Source of the DNA: Flavobacteriales bacterium
GTDB taxonomy: Bacteria > Bacteroidota > Bacteroidia > Flavobacteriales_D > Sanyastnellaceae
Direction of reading: 5' to 3'
Assembly (NCBI GenBank): GCA_030728235.1
Contig: JANRAA010000017.1
Span: forward strand, 1 to 6,762
Length of the DNA stretch: 6,762 bases
The notes beneath the pieces were generated by a model that ran no database searches, was not told the origin of the DNA, and was given only the letters and a program-made list of their open reading frames with translations. Position 1 is the stretch's first letter; every line of letters starts with the position of its first letter. Positions 6,262 to 6,762 of the stretch are shown one piece after another. The translations under genes were made by a program, and so were the position numbers.

Positions 6262-6336
6262 GGTGGCTATAGCTCAGCTGGTTAGAGCACTGGTTTGTGG
6301 TGCCGGGGGTCGTGGGTTCGAACCCCATTAGCCACC
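6262..6336 (+). tRNA. tRNA-His (anticodon GTG)
   Basis: The cloverleaf folds fully. The acceptor stem pairs GTGGCTA (6263-6269) with TAGCCAC (6329-6335), and the D-arm is GCTC/GAGC. The anticodon arm is CTGGT/GCCGG around loop TTGTGGT, with GTG at positions 34-36. The T-arm is GTGGG/CCCAT around TTCGAAC. An extra G at 6262 sits at position -1 and can pair with C73 (6336), the identity feature of histidine tRNA read by HisRS. The sequence closely resembles E. coli tRNA-His. The next bases are CACA, so the CCA tail is not encoded and must be added by tRNA nucleotidyltransferase. The anticodon stem has two G-U pairs (28-42 and 31-39). It is a single tRNA, not part of a cluster, with its own promoter and terminator. 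Confidence 0.97.
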
Positions 6337-6344
6337 CACAATTG

Positions 6345-6373
6345 AAAAAGACTGTCGATGACAGTCTTTTTTT
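6345..6373. terminator. Bidirectional intrinsic terminator between tRNA-His and corA
   Basis: A 12-base stem (6345-6356 with 6360-6371, core GACTGTC/GACAGTC) closes on a three-base loop, GAT. On the plus strand seven T (6367-6373) end the tRNA-His transcript 9 bases after its 3' end. On the minus strand five T follow the same hairpin, 5 bases beyond the corA stop codon, so one hairpin can serve both converging genes. Confidence 0.88.
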
Positions 6374-6378
6374 ATGTT

Positions 6379-6762
6379 TTAAAGCCACGTTTTCTTCCTG
6401 AAGTAATATAGCAAAGCTCCCGTAGCGAGGAAAATAATTCCCCAAACCCCGAAGTATCCGTACTTCCATTTTAACTCGGGCATGTATTCGAAGTTCATTC
6501 CGTACAAACCGGTAATGAATGTAAGAGGTATGAAGATGGTGGAAATGACCGTTAGCACCTTCATCACTTGGTTCATTTGGTTGCTCGAGCTTGTCATGTA
6601 CATATCTATCAAACTCGTCACGGTTTCGCGGTACATATCGAGCATCTCGATGACTTCTTTGATGTGGTCGGAGACATCTCGGAGGTAAGGCATTGTATCT
6701 GCCTCGATGAGGCGATGAGAAGATCTTTCAAGTGAGGCGACATTTTCACGCAAAGGCATGAT
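6379..6762 (-). CDS. corA: CorA-family Mg2+/Co2+ transporter (partial, N-terminal part beyond the right edge)
   Basis: This is a pentameric inner-membrane channel-like transporter for magnesium, cobalt and sometimes other divalent cations. The last 127 residues are present and the frame stays open through the window end, so the true start lies outside; full CorA proteins are usually about 320-370 residues. The visible part begins in the long alpha helix of the cytoplasmic funnel (roughly the first 65 residues). TM1 follows (about 68-87) and ends in the diagnostic YGMN motif (87-90), then the periplasmic loop FEYMPELKWKYG containing MPEL. TM2 is at about 103-121 and the tail is basic (FRKKTWL). 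The loop and tail closely resemble Thermotoga maritima CorA, which supports CorA over the ZntB zinc transporter. Its 3' end faces tRNA-His across a shared terminator. Confidence 0.95.
   Translation of the reverse strand: MMPLRENVASLERSSHRLIEADTMPYLRDVSDHIKEVIEMLDMYRETVTSLIDMYMTSSSNQMNQVMKVLTVISTIFIPLTFITGLYGMNFEYMPELKWKYGYFGVWGIIFLATGALLYYFRKKTWL

Noticed and set aside
6254..6469. Minus-strand 71-codon frame containing GFEPTTPGTTNQCSNQLSYS
   Set aside because: This is the familiar false protein read from the antisense strand of a tRNA gene; it also overlaps the terminator and corA.
1..6762. Search for mobile elements, CRISPR repeats, toxin-antitoxin or defence genes, and long direct or inverted repeats
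   Set aside because: No transposase, integrase, spaced short repeats or such gene families were seen by eye; all space is accounted for by ordinary genes and short intergenic gaps.

Overview
The window looks like a piece of a Bacteroidota chromosome. Four things support this: a CrtI-type phytoene desaturase of the kind seen in pigmented flavobacteria and relatives; a bacillithiol-pathway deacetylase (BshB1); sigma-factor sites resembling the phylum's TTG / TAnnTTTG promoter; and weak Shine-Dalgarno sequences before most genes. Base composition is moderate. I cannot place it to genus; a Flavobacteriales or related lineage is only a guess. Nothing suggests a plasmid, phage, transposon or CRISPR locus.

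Layout, left to right: (1) a carotenoid gene, crtI, on the minus strand, cut by the left edge so that only its last few residues are missing; (2) a secreted M23 peptidase with a C-terminal LysM domain, also minus strand, 59 bases upstream of crtI; (3) a 151-base divergent control region; (4) a plus-strand pair, a glutathione-peroxidase-like thiol peroxidase followed after 2 bases by bshB1; (5) a minus-strand pair, a GT4 glycosyltransferase and a polysaccharide flippase, joined by an ATGA stop/start overlap. The flippase's 3' end overlaps that of bshB1 by 9 bases; (6) an 88-base divergent gap with a good promoter for tRNA-His(GTG) on the plus strand; (7) a hairpin with U-tracts in both directions; and (8) the C-terminal part of a CorA Mg2+/Co2+ transporter on the minus strand, entering from the right edge.

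Two small gene partnerships can be read from the layout. The peroxidase and bshB1 are very probably co-transcribed, which puts peroxide detoxification next to low-molecular-weight thiol synthesis. The glycosyltransferase and flippase look translationally coupled and probably serve one surface-glycan pathway whose other genes are not here. The remaining genes (crtI, M23/LysM, tRNA-His, corA) look like ordinary, independently used housekeeping or envelope genes.

I found no convincing undescribed system. The points most worth checking are the G8 homopolymer just after the M23 peptidase signal peptide, the possible leaderless promoter and dual start of the peroxidase, the peroxidase-bacillithiol pairing, and the tail-to-tail gene overlap with no terminator. 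No stretch over 300 bases lacks a gene.
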